DNA of 64,000 nucleotides from Cyprinodon diabolis (lineage: Eukaryota > Chordata > Actinopteri > Cyprinodontiformes > Cyprinodontidae). The stretch covers positions 15,157,479 through 15,221,478 of the forward strand of contig CM060068.1 of NCBI GenBank assembly GCA_030533445.1, in the 5' to 3' direction. Made by a program: the position numbers and the translations under genes. This document shows positions 34,431 to 46,984 of this stretch, in pieces; position 1 is the stretch's first letter, and each line of letters starts with the position of its first letter. Below the pieces are notes generated by a model, which was given only the letters and a program-made list of their open reading frames with translations, was not told the DNA's origin and searched no databases.

Positions 34431-34848
34431 TAAATACATCATAGTACCAAATATAAAGTTTGGGGCAGAGAGCTGTTCTTCTAGAATTGAGCTAGGCCCC
34501 TTCATTCCATTTCAGCAAAATTCAGCCAGTATCTGACATTCAGCTGTGTTTGAGGGGTCTCTTGCATGTACAGACCTTTTGAAGTCCCTCACACTTCTCA
34601 ATTAAACCAAGATCTCGAGCAAAATGCCCATTTAGTCTGCCCTTCATATTTCTAGAGTAAAGTTTGCTCTTCAAACACCTCCAATTTTTATATCAGAAAT
34701 TGCAAGAGGCCTCTATTGGTCCTAAACTGATATCTCAGTCCTTTTTGAAACTTGTAAATCAATTTAAAATTACAGACATTTGAAGGACTGATGTTTTAAG
34801 AATTATACTAATTAGTCTCTAGAGCACAATTTTATTTTTTTTTGTTCT

Positions 34849-34888
<40 letters not shown>

Positions 34889-35499
34889 CTTGTTTAATGA
34901 TAATATAAAAAAAACAAACTTGGTTTATGTTGCTCTGATCCAGATAAATGCCTCGTAATGTAAACAATTGTATTCATGTTCATCTGAATTAAATATGCCT
35001 TTGTGTTATCTTAGCCATTTTAAATGGAATATTTGTGTGGACGTGCTTATTTGAATCTCACCAAGAATTTGTTTGGTTCTGTTTCTACTTTTAACAGAGC
35101 ATTTTAAAATACTTTTTGAATTTTTGTTTTATTGATTATTTGTACAACTTGAATTTCTGTTTTTTTTTTTTTAAACTGATAGTAAAGATCCACTTGTGCA
35201 TATCAGTCAGAAAAATAAAAAAACATAGGCTGTTATATCCCTTATCCTTCTTTTGCCATCCTCCTACTGTACATTTGTTATCAACATCTGGGTCCTCTTT
35301 GAAATCAAACCTCTCTCTGTAAGCCATTCACCTTGTCAATGCCCCACAGTACCTAGAAGAAGGTTATCGGCTGGGTATGAATCTCATTGCTACCCTAGAT
35401 TTTGCTAGATTCAACAGAAGCAACATCAAATAGTCTAAGAGAGATGGTAGAAGAGCAGACAGCATTGGTTAACAAATACAAAAAAAATGCTACAGCGTC
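34431..35499. other. No gene seen; contains (AT)n
   Basis: AT microsatellite at about 34853-34885; otherwise nothing recognised. Confidence 0.5.
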
Positions 35500-36256
35500 C
35501 TGTTTCTTTTTGACAATAATATTGCATAAGGAATCCATTAAACTGATGTATATTCTACTATTTGCTTTTTGCATTAATACTTTTTAGGGAATGGCAGGTT
35601 CCTATTCCAACTTTTTGTGGGATATGCTCTGGTCAAGTCCTCTCTTATAAAGGCTGCCTCTCCAGGTTCAGGTATTGTACTCCTTTGTCTGCAGTGATCT
35701 GTCCATCCTTACTCTCATGGTATAGGACCGGTATCTGGCCATATGTCAACCATATCAACCACTCTATCATCTAGAAACAGAGAGTCATCACTTCAGTTTG
35801 TCCTGCCTGGATTATACCGTTCTGCTTTGCAGCTATAAACAATATTCTTGCATATAAATTGAAGTTATGCAGTCCATACATTAACAGACTCGTCTGTTTG
35901 AACTCGAGCATTGTTATGTTTGCATGTTTTCCATCTGAAACTGCTGTGAAAGGCATAGATACATACATTTCCATACTAATTTGTTCTCTAAACAATGTTT
36001 CAATTGTGTGATCCTAGCTGCTTTCTATTAAAAGATGTGTCCGTTCTGTAGAAGGATAAGGAGGTTCACTGTTCAATTTTCTATTCACTTTACTTTTTGA
36101 TGTTATGTAAATTTGATTTGGCTCAAAAAATGTCCTCAACTCTTTAAAAATGTGTTTCTATAGAATTTCTTATCTTAACCTCTATTATGAATCCACCAAT
36201 GTATGGCTTCATGTTGACCAAAATGCCCCCCGAAAATCTAATTTATCCAATTTTAG
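35500..36256 (+). pseudogene. Odorant receptor pseudogene (sixth copy), full span, decayed
   Basis: OR text can be followed from the end of TM1 (ILHKESIKLMYILLFAFCIN) through TM3 (CSDLSIL, then TAG where the second residue of AYDRY should be), ECL2 (LKLCSPYINRLVCLNSSIVMFACFP) and TM7 (NPPMYGFMLTKM). At least three stops and several frameshifts. It is older than the fifth copy because damage is spread over the whole length. Confidence 0.85.
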
Positions 36257-36984
36257 AATATATAATGAACAGACTGCGGTCTTATATTAAAAATAAGATT
36301 TCCTATCACTACATGTTTTGTTTTGATAAAATAATTTGGGTAAGTTTATACTTCTGCATGTGCCCCTAACATGTTTTGTTTTCTACCTATAACTATAAAA
36401 AGTTGCTTCGTTGTCTTTCATAACTGTTATTATATGTAAAGTAATACAATTTATACAGTTATTCTATGATAATAATTATACAAAGGGAGAATTGTTATGT
36501 TTCCCCATGTTTGTGTCACATTTGTAGTTTGGCTTTATTCTTTTATTAAAGTAAATTTTTTTGTTGTTAGTTGCCTTTTGTAACTGCTGTTTGTATTAAA
36601 TGAAGACTTAATTTGTTTCAATTTTTTAAAGGTTGTTCATATAATTACATTTTTCTACATTAATCAAATTATTTGTCACTTTTTATTGGTTTCATTTTTT
36701 TTTATTATTATTTGTATTTAGGTCTGGATTTGATGAACATTTAGTGTCTCCTTATCATTAAAACAGCTTTTCTTCCTGAGTCTATCAAAATAACATCACA
36801 TCTTATCTTGAGCTCATTACTCTTTTTTTTTTTTTTTGGTTTGCTTGTTTTATCTTTGTTATCTTCTTGCTTTTTATGGTCTCTAATTGTTGTCTTAAGT
36901 CAAGCAATAAGTATTCCTTAAAAGTTATCTGTAATTAAAATATATCTGTTTATTAGAAATTTGCCAATCTTATCTACAGCTGTA

Positions 36985-37165
36985 TCATACAAATAAATAG
37001 TTAAAAAAATCCTATATTGTGATTTCTGGATTTGTTTTTTTAGATGATGTCTCTCACAGTAGAAATGCACCCACATCACCATTTGAGACCCCTCCATGAT
37101 TTCTAACTAAGTGGGAGAACTTGCAAAGTAGCAGGGAATATAAATACTTATTTTCCTCACTGTAT
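36985..37165 (+). mobile_element. Tc1-like 3'-end remnant
   Basis: CATACAAATAAATAGTTAAA, a GTGATTTCTGGATTT stretch, TGTCTCTCACAGTAGAAATG and GTGGGAGAACTTGC match the non-coding 3' end of a very common fish Tc1 family; the copy at 52260-52575 shares most of it. Confidence 0.65.
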
Positions 37166-37194
37166 CTCTACATGCATGGTGGGAGGGATTCCTG

Positions 37195-37345
37195 AAGAGT
37201 CAATGATTCGATGCAATCATCTTGTTTTCCTTAGATAGAAAACTTTGAACCAATCTGACTGTATGATATGGTTGAAATTGTCTCTGTAAAATTGAGATGA
37301 TACATGTGGTGAATTGGTGCAACATAAATAAACTGAATTGAAAAT
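37195..37345 (-). repeat. Dispersed teleost repeat, fragment
   Basis: The reverse complement matches 46985-47130 (for example TTCAAAGTTTTCTATCTAAG and GATTGCATCGA). Confidence 0.7.
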
Positions 37346-38450
37346 AATCTTTAGGTTTCAATGTGGATTCCCAATTTCCATCAACAATAATTCCAACAGA
37401 TGTACCTAATGTTAAAGATAGGCTCTGTGTATGCACCTTGATGCTCTATCACTCCGGTTCTTTTCCTGAAAAGAGATCACTCAGGACAAACTCTTTAAAT
37501 AACACTTCACGACTTCAGGGCTGTCAACTCTCACCTATTGGGAGTGAGACTCACCCATCTTCGTGTCTTCACACACTCTCGCTCCATATTCCCAATTCCT
37601 CACACTAAAAAATGACAGACATTAAAACTCAACTCAGTCTAGTTTAATAATCTCCTGTTGGAATTTAGTAGTAATTAAACCAACACAAATATTTTAATTC
37701 TTAAACCATTAGGTTTGCCTCTCAAACCCATAGGAGGTAAACAAAAAGAAAAAGAGCCATTGCATTTTATTTTTCAAAAGATCAGCTACCAAAGCAAGGA
37801 GTACAACATACAGAGAGGATGTGCAGAACAACTCAATTATCCAGGAGGAAGAACCACGGGGATGTTCTTCCTTTATTATTACTTATCATATTTATTTATC
37901 TTTATTTTGGTTCATTAAATATGTTTAAAACCCTGATTTCCATCACATCTTCCAAACTAAAACATCCAGAGAAGTGCCGTCTCCTGTCATATAAACTCTA
38001 CAGCCTCCTAGAAGGTCTGAATTGTTTAGCTGTTTTGTCAATTGTAAGAAAAAGTAATAACATAATGAATGAAGCTTTCTAATCCTTAGACAATTACCAA
38101 ATATTCATACAAAGTGTAGTTTGCATAGGTTTCGATTGCACTAGTTCCTGTATCAGTGCCACTTATTAGTTCCGCATTGTTTAATTTACTTGAACTGCAG
38201 AGAATAATTAATGAGCAAAGTTGTGAAATTCTTAGTTTAAAGTATATTTAAGATGCAATTATTTAAGTGGGGCCCATTCTGCTTTACTTCAATTCTTTAA
38301 AAATCACCAGAATTTAGAAAATAATGTATATTGTGAGAAAAATGTTCCACATAACTACTGACCACTTATTGTTACTCAATAACATTTACTGTTTTATAAA
38401 AACATTCCACACTTTGCTGCTTTGTTTCAGTTAAATCCTCTGAAAAACTC

Positions 38451-38492
38451 CAACCTATAGCTGCACCTGAGGACAGGTGCAGCTATAGGTTG
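38451..38492. repeat. Perfect 19-bp hairpin, followed by a second palindrome
   Basis: CAACCTATAGCTGCACCTG, 4-bp loop AGGA, then its exact reverse complement. Directly after it GACAGGA-TT-TCCTGTC forms a 7-bp palindrome (38492-38507) that touches the hAT target duplication. Confidence 0.95.
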
Positions 38493-38515
38493 ACAGGATT
38501 TCCTGTCCAAACTAT

Positions 38516-39220
38516 CAGGGGCGGAGCTAGATGGGTGGCCAGGGGTGGCCATGGCCACCCTTAGCCAATCATTGGCCACCCCTGTGGCCACCCCTACCGT
38601 TTTTCCCTCTAATACAGAGGGTGGCAGCAGTAATACTCTGAAGGGGAATGCTCAAACTTATCTAATATTTACATTTTTCATATATTAACAGCTACTTGAC
38701 AACAGAAACACTGGTTAATTATGCACATCAATATGCACACATTAAAGATGATAGATACAGAATTCATGCTCTTTTCAGAAGTAAATTTTGAAATATATGG
38801 GGTAAAGAAAAATTTATGTGAATCTGCAAGTCATCTAAGAGTCTAAATCATAGATAATTACTTTAATAATAAAATAAAAAATTATCAAATGTGGATATTA
38901 GTAGATTTAAATATATATATTTTTGCAGAATGATTATTGATAAAAGTGGGTAATGACAATTGAACTATGTTCGAAATTCGGAATTTTGTCCTCTATACCT
39001 TTTATTTACACAGAGTAGATGCTTAAATATATGGGTCTATTTGTTAGCAAAGGCAGTAGGAAAGTATAGTTTGTCTTTATTTAGAAAATATGGATGTTGT
39101 GGTTGTTCCTGGTGGAACAATGTAGATTGACCCTGAGGTTCTGGTGCCTTTCGGCCACCCCTCAATGTACTTTGGTTTTTGACTGGCCACCCCTATTAGG
39201 ATTTTCTGGCTACGCCGCTG
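38516..39220. mobile_element. Non-autonomous hAT-like element, 705 bp
   Basis: Flanked by exact 8-bp repeats CAAACTAT (38508-38515 and 39221-39228). Ends CAGGGGCGGAGCTAGATGG and, inverted, CAGCGGCGTAGCCAGAAAA. Subterminal repeats of GGCCACCCCT occur in both orientations. No coding region. Confidence 0.85.
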
Positions 39221-39264
39221 CAAACTATTTCAAAATCTCACCCCAAGGTTTGGTTAAAAGCACT

Positions 39265-39562
39265 AACACTAATAAAGCGGCCGAACAGCAGCCAGTACCA
39301 CAGCCTTGAAGCGGTTTAGTCTCCCCGCCAGCAGGGGGCGGTATGGTCCTACTCCCTCCCCCTGCAGCAGAAGAAGCGGGCCGTCAGCAGCAGCAGCAGG
39401 CTGTGAACACCGCAGTGCTTGCTACAGCTCAGCCTGCTCTCCGTGTTCGCCTTTCTTCCTCAGCAGCGTCGACACGGAGGAAAACAGACGTCCAGCCGGT
39501 GGTTTTCACCCTAAACACAGAAGGTCTGAAAACCCCGCTTCTCCTCCTCCTGTCCGCCCGCA
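39265..39562 (+). promoter_or_regulatory. CpG-rich stretch, possible promoter and first exon
   Basis: About 300 bp with many CpG and GC-rich words, in contrast to the AT-rich DNA on both sides. It ends in CCCGCA|GTGAGTAC, a strong splice donor (exon end 39562). A frame from the ATG at 39343 is open to the donor and contains a run of five Gln (CAG repeat), but it could equally be 5' UTR. No acceptor or next exon was identified downstream, so the gene is unnamed. Confidence 0.45.
39328..39341 (+). promoter_or_regulatory. CTCF core match at the OR-cluster edge
   Basis: CCAGCAGGGGGCGG fits the CTCF core consensus CCASYAGRKGGCRS at all 14 positions. It lies in the CpG-rich stretch between the OR cluster and the following DNA. 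Confidence 0.5.
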
Positions 39563-39772
39563 GTGAGTACCATGGATTTTTTTGGTGTCATTTCGGGGCT
39601 GCAGTGGATGAACCATGGTTCCGGTGGTGTTTATATAATATTAGGTTGGTAATCCTCTACAGCAGCACTAAGGTCTCAGAATAACACCAACAAAAACCCG
39701 CTCCCTCTCTTCATTTTAGAGCTGCACGTTAGGAGGATATATCGGTGGTTGCTGTAGGATTTCCTTAGTCAA

Positions 39773-39806
<34 letters not shown>

Positions 39807-40293
39807 TATTATTACTCCCCCCTCCCTTCCAGCTCAGCTCTTGTCAGAGGAGCCTGGAAAGCTGCGCTCTGGAGACCGCATCGTGTTCAATTAACGCAGA
39901 TATGGGAGCATTAAATGTGAGCTGGCTTTAATGCCGCAGTGTGTGCGGGATGGGGACAAAATGATTGAGTAGACATGCAGTGCTTGATTATGGCAACAGC
40001 ACCTATTCTATCAGGGTGTATTTTCAACATAGAGGAATACCTGAAGAGCTCTAAATGTATGGGCTTTACTCTGATTCAGGATTATTATTATTTTTTAAAT
40101 CAACTTTGTTTTTTTCTTACCTAGTAACCAATCCTTTTGTATAATTAATTTATACAAACCTTTAAATGTTGTTTTTTTGAATGTGAAAAAATAATAAAAA
40201 ATGACTCAATTTCTTAACCCTTTATAGGGCCCTCAGTGAAATACTTTCAAAGTCAAAAGTTGAAGCCAATAGTGTTATAGAAGTGTATGTGTG

Positions 40294-40296
<3 letters not shown>
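39563..40296. other. Possible intron start, no gene; (AAT)n inside
   Basis: Holds an AAT trinucleotide repeat at about 39776-39806. Nothing else recognised. Confidence 0.5.

Positions 40297-40367
<71 letters not shown>
40297..40367. repeat. (AT)n microsatellite
   Basis: Pure AT dinucleotides preceded by GTATGTGTGTATG. Confidence 0.95.
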
Positions 40368-40371
<4 letters not shown>

Positions 40372-40426
40372 CAATATTAATGTCAATGTAATAACAAGAA
40401 TTGTCAACTTGCCTGAATATATTAGG

Positions 40427-40640
40427 CAAGGCAAATTTATTAATATAGCACAATTCAGCACAAAGACAATGCAAAGTGCTTTACATGATTAAAATATAGG
40501 AAAATAAAACCGAATCAAAGCAAGTAGGAAAAAAAATGCAGAAACAAAAAGAATATTAAAAACAGTTGGACTAAAGAAAATAAAAAAGTTGAACTAATGA
40601 TGTTTCAGTTGGACTGTTTAACTAGAACAGTCGAAGGCAA
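40427..40640 (+). repeat. Dispersed teleost repeat
   Basis: GGCAAGGCAAATTTATTAAT, CACAATTCAGCACAAAGACA and CAAAGTGCTTTACATGATT are words of a repeat found throughout fish genomes; the class is not settled here. Confidence 0.65.
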
Positions 40641-41154
40641 TCCTAGCACTGCTGAAGAATGTTGCGGATTCATTTCACGGCCAATTTTGCATGGAGTTTG
40701 CATGTTCTCCCTGAGCATGCGTGGGTTCTCTCTACGGCTGGGTGATATAGAAAAAAAGCTTATCGATAAAAAAAAAATGCATATTGATCGATATCGATAA
40801 TTATTGAAAAGATTTGAAACCATATTTTATGTGCAGCTCTGCCTGGACTTTTTATGAAATTGCTAAATTATTTAATTTTAATAAAAAACACAAACACAGA
40901 CTTCCAATTAAATATTTATTTAACCAACTTTTTTTTAACCATAACAGAATTGTTTTAAAGAAAAATAACTTAAAAGACCTGAGTTATGTTATTAAATACT
41001 GACAAAGAATAAACTAAAGTGACCAAAATAAATATAACAAATAAACCAGGTTCAGCTTAGTTTCCTGCTTTAACCTGAGTTATTACTTTGAATTTTCTGG
41101 CCCCTCAGCATTTTTCTCTCAATTATTAGAACTACGTGGGAAACTGCCCAGAAC

Positions 41155-41157
<3 letters not shown>

Positions 41158-41187
<30 letters not shown>
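41158..41187. repeat. (AT)n microsatellite inside the hAT element
   Basis: Pure AT dinucleotides. Confidence 0.9.
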
Positions 41188-41190
<3 letters not shown>

Positions 41191-41234
41191 CCTGAAATTC
41201 CCGAAGATTCTTCGGAGGAGAGCCGCGCCGGGGC

Positions 41235-41552
41235 CTACACAGCTCGTACTCCTGCGGGTGTGAGCGGCTGAGATGATAAAAAAAAAAAGTTGGTTGTGCT
41301 ATCAGACTTCGTTTTCACTGGTTCCCGACACATTTTACAGATGACTGTGGTTTGTTTTTTGTCCGACTTGCCATAACTGAAATACTGCCAAACTGGCGAT
41401 ATACAAAAACCCTTCTTTGAAACAATTTCCTCCTCCTCTCCTTGCTGCGACATCTGCATGTGCTCTGTGTTGTGGTTTGAGAGGGCGGCGCTTTGTGACG
41501 GCGTGCCTGGGTCCGCGATTGTGATTGGTTGGGAGGAAGTAGTGACTAGCAT
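41235..41552 (-). pseudogene. BED zinc-finger N-terminus of an hAT transposase, frameshifted
   Basis: The 105-codon frame has a Ser/Gln-rich start, then SPVWQYFSYGKSDKKQTT and CKMC, the first half of a BED-type C2H2 finger that binds transposon ends. Slippage in an 11-T run (about 41279-41289) puts the second half (HLSRSH) out of frame; one base fewer would restore it. No catalytic domain follows. Confidence 0.8.
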
Positions 41553-41890
41553 AAACCTACATGCTAGGCTACAATGAGAAGGAAGGAAAACTGCGTTTCT
41601 TTATCGATTTTTTATCGAGCCTATTTTTTTCTATTGCGCCACACGTCTATCGATCGATATATATATCGTTATTGAATTATCGCCCAGCCCTAGTTCTCTC
41701 CTGGTACTCCAGCTTCCTCCCACAGTCCAAAAACATGACTGTTAGGTTTATTGGCTTCTCTAAATTCTCCTTAGGTGTGAGTGTGTGCGTGAAATGTTGT
41801 TTGTCTCTGTTTCCCTGCGATAGACTGTCGACCTGTCAGGGTGTACCCCGCCTCTCGTCCGTAGACAGCTGAAGATAGGCACCAACACCC

Positions 41891-44800
41891 CCCACGACCC
41901 CTTTTTTCTTGACCTAACGTTTTTTCCAACTTAATTTACAGTAGGTAATATATCATTCAAGGGCTTATCTAATGGTCAAATGCCGAAATAAGACGTACAG
42001 CCATGTAGCAGTATCTTTGCTGAATGGCTGGATATAGATCTTGTGCTTCTAGACCTCACTGAGGGACAGGGGGGGACTCCATTTGTAAGGTGTATGCAAG
42101 TGATCAGACATGCTAACTTGCCTTTTAAAGGTTTAAGTGTCTTAAAAAAGGTAAGAGTTTGTGGTCCTACTGATCCCGTCATTTTATAGAAAGTAAAAGT
42201 AAACATGTCAGATTTGGACACCATCCATACAAATTCTGTTTCTGTTCCTTGAACAATTTGTGCAATTTTTGGGGAGATTAATATTCCGTTGAAAGACAAA
42301 AAAAACAACAGAAACTAGAATTAGATCATTCTCGGGGGGAAAAAGGCAAACTATCGGTCCATTATTGAAGAAATCATAGGAGTTTGTTGAAAGCTGCAAG
42401 GATGATTTTAGATCTCAATTTCAGTATCTTTTTATTATCATCACAATGTCCTCAGCACTACTTGGGAGTTTCTGACCGTTGTCATGGAGATCTATATGCG
42501 TCGTCGTAACTTTTGAGCTTTAGAGACAGTGAATGTCTGGTTTAGTGGCCATATTTCTAAATGGAAAACAGTTTTGAAGCAGCTGACAGGTTTGCATCCA
42601 AGTATCCTTAGAATAGAAACATTTCACTTTGCTGATGTGAGGATCGTGACTCCATGCATTGTGTAGGACTGCTCTAACTCAAAGAAAAACAATGCTTTAC
42701 AAGCTACTTATTGTTTAAAAACACTAAATAAATATTAGTCTTTGTAAAAAGGATGGAAAATATTAAACTTTTTATTTTTACATCTTCTATAAGAGTCTTA
42801 ACTTTAAATATATCATTGCCCTATTCTAGCTCCAATTTTTCCTGATCACACCGAATATTTTAACCATATATATTTAACTGAATGTCTTTTTCTTGAAAGG
42901 AGAATTTTCTTTGATTATACAGGAAACGATTCATAAGATTGGTAAATAATTCTTGCTCTGTTGAAGTCTTAATGTGTCCTGATCAAACCAAAAGAAATGT
43001 TGCTGTCATACGTCCTAATAGCAAGCATGGATGGATTAATTAAAATTGCTATAAATCATGTTGTTAAAGTGGACCCCCTGTCATTCTTCCCTTTTGCCAA
43101 TTTTGTACCCATAGACCGTAAAAAAAAACGTTATTGTTGTATTTTAGTTTATTTCTCTTCATAATTTTTTGTGTTTTTAAGTATTTTGTTGGGTTGTAGG
43201 TTTCGGAATTCCTAAAAATACTGAAAAGTTCCAAATAATTTATTAAATCAAACAAAATTAGGCTAATTAAAGTGGATGCTTCTTATCACAGTCATACAAA
43301 AAAAACCAACTACTTTTTCCTTACTAGACCGTTCGGTTTCAAAAAGTAAAAACTTATTTGTTGTCAAAATAAAAAAGAAATGTCCTGAAGTAAAAATAAA
43401 TTCAGGTGAGTTAGTTTGAAATACCCTGTGAGAGAAAAGTGCTTTTAATTGGTATAAAATAAAGTTAACCGGCATTCATGTCAGGTGGTGACAGTTTCAC
43501 TAATAACATACATAGGTTTTAAATTTCTTTTTTTTTTTTAATAATGCACACTTTATTAATTTACTTGTTTATAAACAGACATCAAAACAAGCATAGATAC
43601 ATAGAACACCACAACGACCATCATTCTGCTCATATTAAGGTAGTTAGTTAGTAAAGGCAGACCAAGTACAGTTATATTGATGTAGCTTATGGTTAATTAC
43701 CTTCTCATAGGATGCTGGTTTGACCATTGTTCCATTCCTCATATGATGGAGATTATTTTACCATCTAATGTCTTAATATAGTCATTTTGTTGTGGTGAGA
43801 GTTACTATTATCCACCTTCTTTAGAAGACCCATAATGAGCGAGCCCATAAAGCTGTTTAGGCTCCTAATTCTCTTTATTTTTTCAAATAAAACATTTAAT
43901 GCAAATAAAAACTAAGTCGGGACAATACAGTTTGAATGCAAAAAATCTCATAAAGAAAAGCTAAATTCCACCTTTTCTTTGGTATGTTGGTGTTGGTGCA
44001 ACTATTTCCTCGTATGGAAAAACTTTTCGGTTTTAAAATAATTTTCACCTTTGCTACCAAGATTGAAAAGTGGTCAGATAAAAAGCCGAACTGCACTTAG
44101 CTAATTTGTCCAATTAAAAATCCTGCGTAAATATAATAAACTTGTTTGGAAATTTAAAAATTTCGTTTTTTTTGTTTTACATCTTTAAAAATAAATATAA
44201 TATTCCCCGTAATCTCACATAAAAAAATGAATCCTTGTTGTGGATTATTCCCAACACATGTTATAGATTCCCAATGCAAATGAAATGTGTTAAAATTAGC
44301 GAATACATCAATAAATTTGCCAACTTTCAATGAAATCCTTATGCACATGTTCTTTTGATATGCACCACTACTGACTTTAATCTTCCTTCCTGATCTCTTG
44401 CATGCAGGCCAGCTTACTAGTTGAGCTGATATAGGTTACTGTGCAGATGTCTTAATGTTTGGCTTCCACCAAGCCTGATTTATTTCTTATAATCTTTTCA
44501 AAGTGGTCTATAATCTTGTAAAGTCGTTTTAAGCTGTCACTCTCCCGTCTTTCTGAAGATCTTAGGGTGTTGTTGGAGAATTTTAAAGAAATGAATGAAG
44601 GCATATTTAAAAAGCTTAAATTTATACATATCTGACAATTTACCAATGGTGCCGTAATATCCCCTTCTGGCCACTAGGGTACATATAAATTCCTTCATTT
44701 GGGAGCATCCACAAAAGTACTAAAAAGATTAAAATGTAAAAGAATAATAAATAACTATATTTTCACTAATAAAGTGATAAAGCACTAGGAGCTAAGATCT

Positions 44801-46984
44801 TGTTATGTGTCAAGATCCGGTCTCTGGTTGTTACTGGATTCCCCCCCCCGCCCCCCTTTTATAGAAAACCTTTCAATTTGTTTAGATTCTTCTTTCTATT
44901 CCTCCTGTTTTTTTATAGTTCCTTTGTTTTTATTATGAAACCTCCCTGTAGAATGTGCCAATAATAAAAAGCCGAGATAGAAATTAAAATTTTTGGTGGT
45001 TAAAAACATTTTGATGCGTAAGCTGTTGAAGATTCTCAGTCATCCAGGTCATAGTCATTCTAAAAAACATTAGAAACAAGCCACTGGACTTTGTTTCCAA
45101 GTTTTAAGATGTATTGCTTCCCTTCCAGGAAGCTTTTTCAATTCAAAATGTCGGGAATAGCAGGGAGTTTGAGGTTTTATACTGTAACCATTAAAAACCT
45201 CACCCCTGGTATTTATTTATTTTAGTTAAAAACTTGTAAAAAAATAAAATGTACAATGGCAGCCATGTTGCAATGAACCCAATTTTTATTCAATATTCAT
45301 TTAGCATGTGTTCTGCTTAAAAGATCACCTGGTTTTTCTCAGCTATATGAAGTTGCTCCCCCTCCCCCACATATTACTACCAGCTGCCTTTCAGCTGACC
45401 GAAAAAAAGACTCTTCTTTGGAAGTATCATGACAAACAAGGACAGACTATTTTTGTAAACTGACAAGTGGGCCAGCTTTTTAAGGTAAAACAGCTTTAAG
45501 ATGAACGTAAGCAAGCTGCAGGTGGCATGTTTATAAAGAGCGCCAGATGGGATTTAGGGCTCGCATTGGAGAAAACATTGCAGCCGATTTCATCACGCTG
45601 CTGTAAGTCAGAAAACCAGTGAGAGTCGCTGACTGTTGTTATACCTTTTAGTATCTTTTTTTTTTTTTTCTTGATGCATATGTTCCAATGGCTTGAGCAG
45701 GACCAAAGACGAGGAACTACCAATAAACACTAAATCCTTTTTGCTGAAGCCTGGATGCAACACAGATTGATTAGTTGAGTTTAAAGTCTTTTTTTGTTAT
45801 GCTTCAGAGATGTATACGTCCATTGCAAATGATTTATTAGATATAAATGTTAGTTTAAAGGTAAGGCTTTATCTGCACTGTACAAATGTTAATCCTTAAT
45901 GAAGCTGGATGCTTTGTAAAAATAGGATGGATTTATGGTGTAATTACTTAAAAAAAAAAAGGGTTAATGTGTCTGTTTGAAGGGTCCGGTGTTCAGTGTT
46001 TATTAAATTAGTGGAATTTGAAACCTTTCTGGCTTGTTAAAGTGCAGAAAAGCTGTTACTATAGACTTGCTTTTCTGATTATAAAGCTAAAAGGCAAGAT
46101 TGCTTATTTGCTGAGTAAATGTGTATTTAGCAGAACCTGAGTGCTACGGTCAGCTAAAACAGAGCGCCGTTAAGGCAGCCTTGGCAAAAAAAAAAGAAAC
46201 GATCAAAGCTGAGTCTGAGGCCTTACTCTATGTTTTACAAAGATACAGCCACCCTTCTTGCTGAGGTGACAGGTTAAGAGGAGAGAAAATGGCTGAGATC
46301 ACTCACTGGGGGACTGGTGCCCAGCACAGTGATCAGCAGCGGCGGTTAAACGGACCTACGCAGCAGAAGAAAATGCTGTCTGTAAATTTTCACTCATCCA
46401 TTCATGCTCCTGTATTTGAAACCCAGAGGGAGCAGACTGGGTGGCCCTAACCTTCACACAGCTAGTCTATGTCATTGATCTATACGTTCCCTACCCTTCC
46501 CTGTGGGCACTGCCTTTTAAACCCAGATGAATGTACCGTTGTTCATAGCACCATAAAAAAATGAACGAGACTTGTGACAAGGGGTGTAAAACTCAGAGGG
46601 ATCAATAAAGCATAGGAATTAATAATACACGTTTTTTCGTCTGGATATTTAAGGGAAAAAGAAAATAATTAAAAATGTATTTTTTTTTAAACTTCATATC
46701 TTTAACATTTTCTAAAATTTGCAATCACAGATAAATGAGTCCATCGTCTCATCTCTCCTCTGCCCTTTAACTCTCTGCTTCTTTCTTCCCTGTTTATTCC
46801 TCTCTTTATTCCAAAAGTCTGTTTTCAGTTCTGACCAATGTATTCATGTGTAATAATGAATCAGTCAGATTAAGTTAAAAAGACTCTGGATGCATAGCAA
46901 AAGGTTCTTTAAAGAAGATCTTTTACTAAATTGGGGACTTGTTGTGGAGTTCTATATATAGCACATTGACTGATAAAAACATTT
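41891..46984. other. No gene seen (about 5 kb)
   Basis: AT-rich, with only short open frames lacking domains. A C-rich homopolymer lies at about 44840-44858. Confidence 0.5.

Larger units (their letters stand above)
36257..38450. other. Edge of the OR cluster, no gene
   Basis: AT-rich DNA with two repeat remnants given separately. Open frames at 37363-37608 and 37819-38082 have no domain. Confidence 0.5.
40733..41692 (-). mobile_element. hAT element, 960 bp, with BED-finger remnant
   Basis: Perfect 8-bp target duplication GTTCTCTC (40725-40732 and 41693-41700). Ends TACGGCTGGGTGATA and, inverted, TAGGGCTGGGCGATAA. Subterminal ATCGAT-rich stretches occur at both ends. It keeps only the N-terminal zinc-finger part of a transposase, so it is an internally deleted, non-autonomous derivative. 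Confidence 0.9.
40660..41890 (+). mobile_element. Dispersed retroelement tail, split by an hAT element
   Basis: The two parts 40660-40724 and 41693-41890 join over GTGGGTTCTCTCCTGG and read through TCCCACAGTCCAAAAACATG, TGCGATAGACTGTCGACCTG and CAGGGTGTACCCCGCCTCTC, a very common fish LINE/SINE-associated sequence. The hAT element at 40733-41692 interrupts it. Confidence 0.75.
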
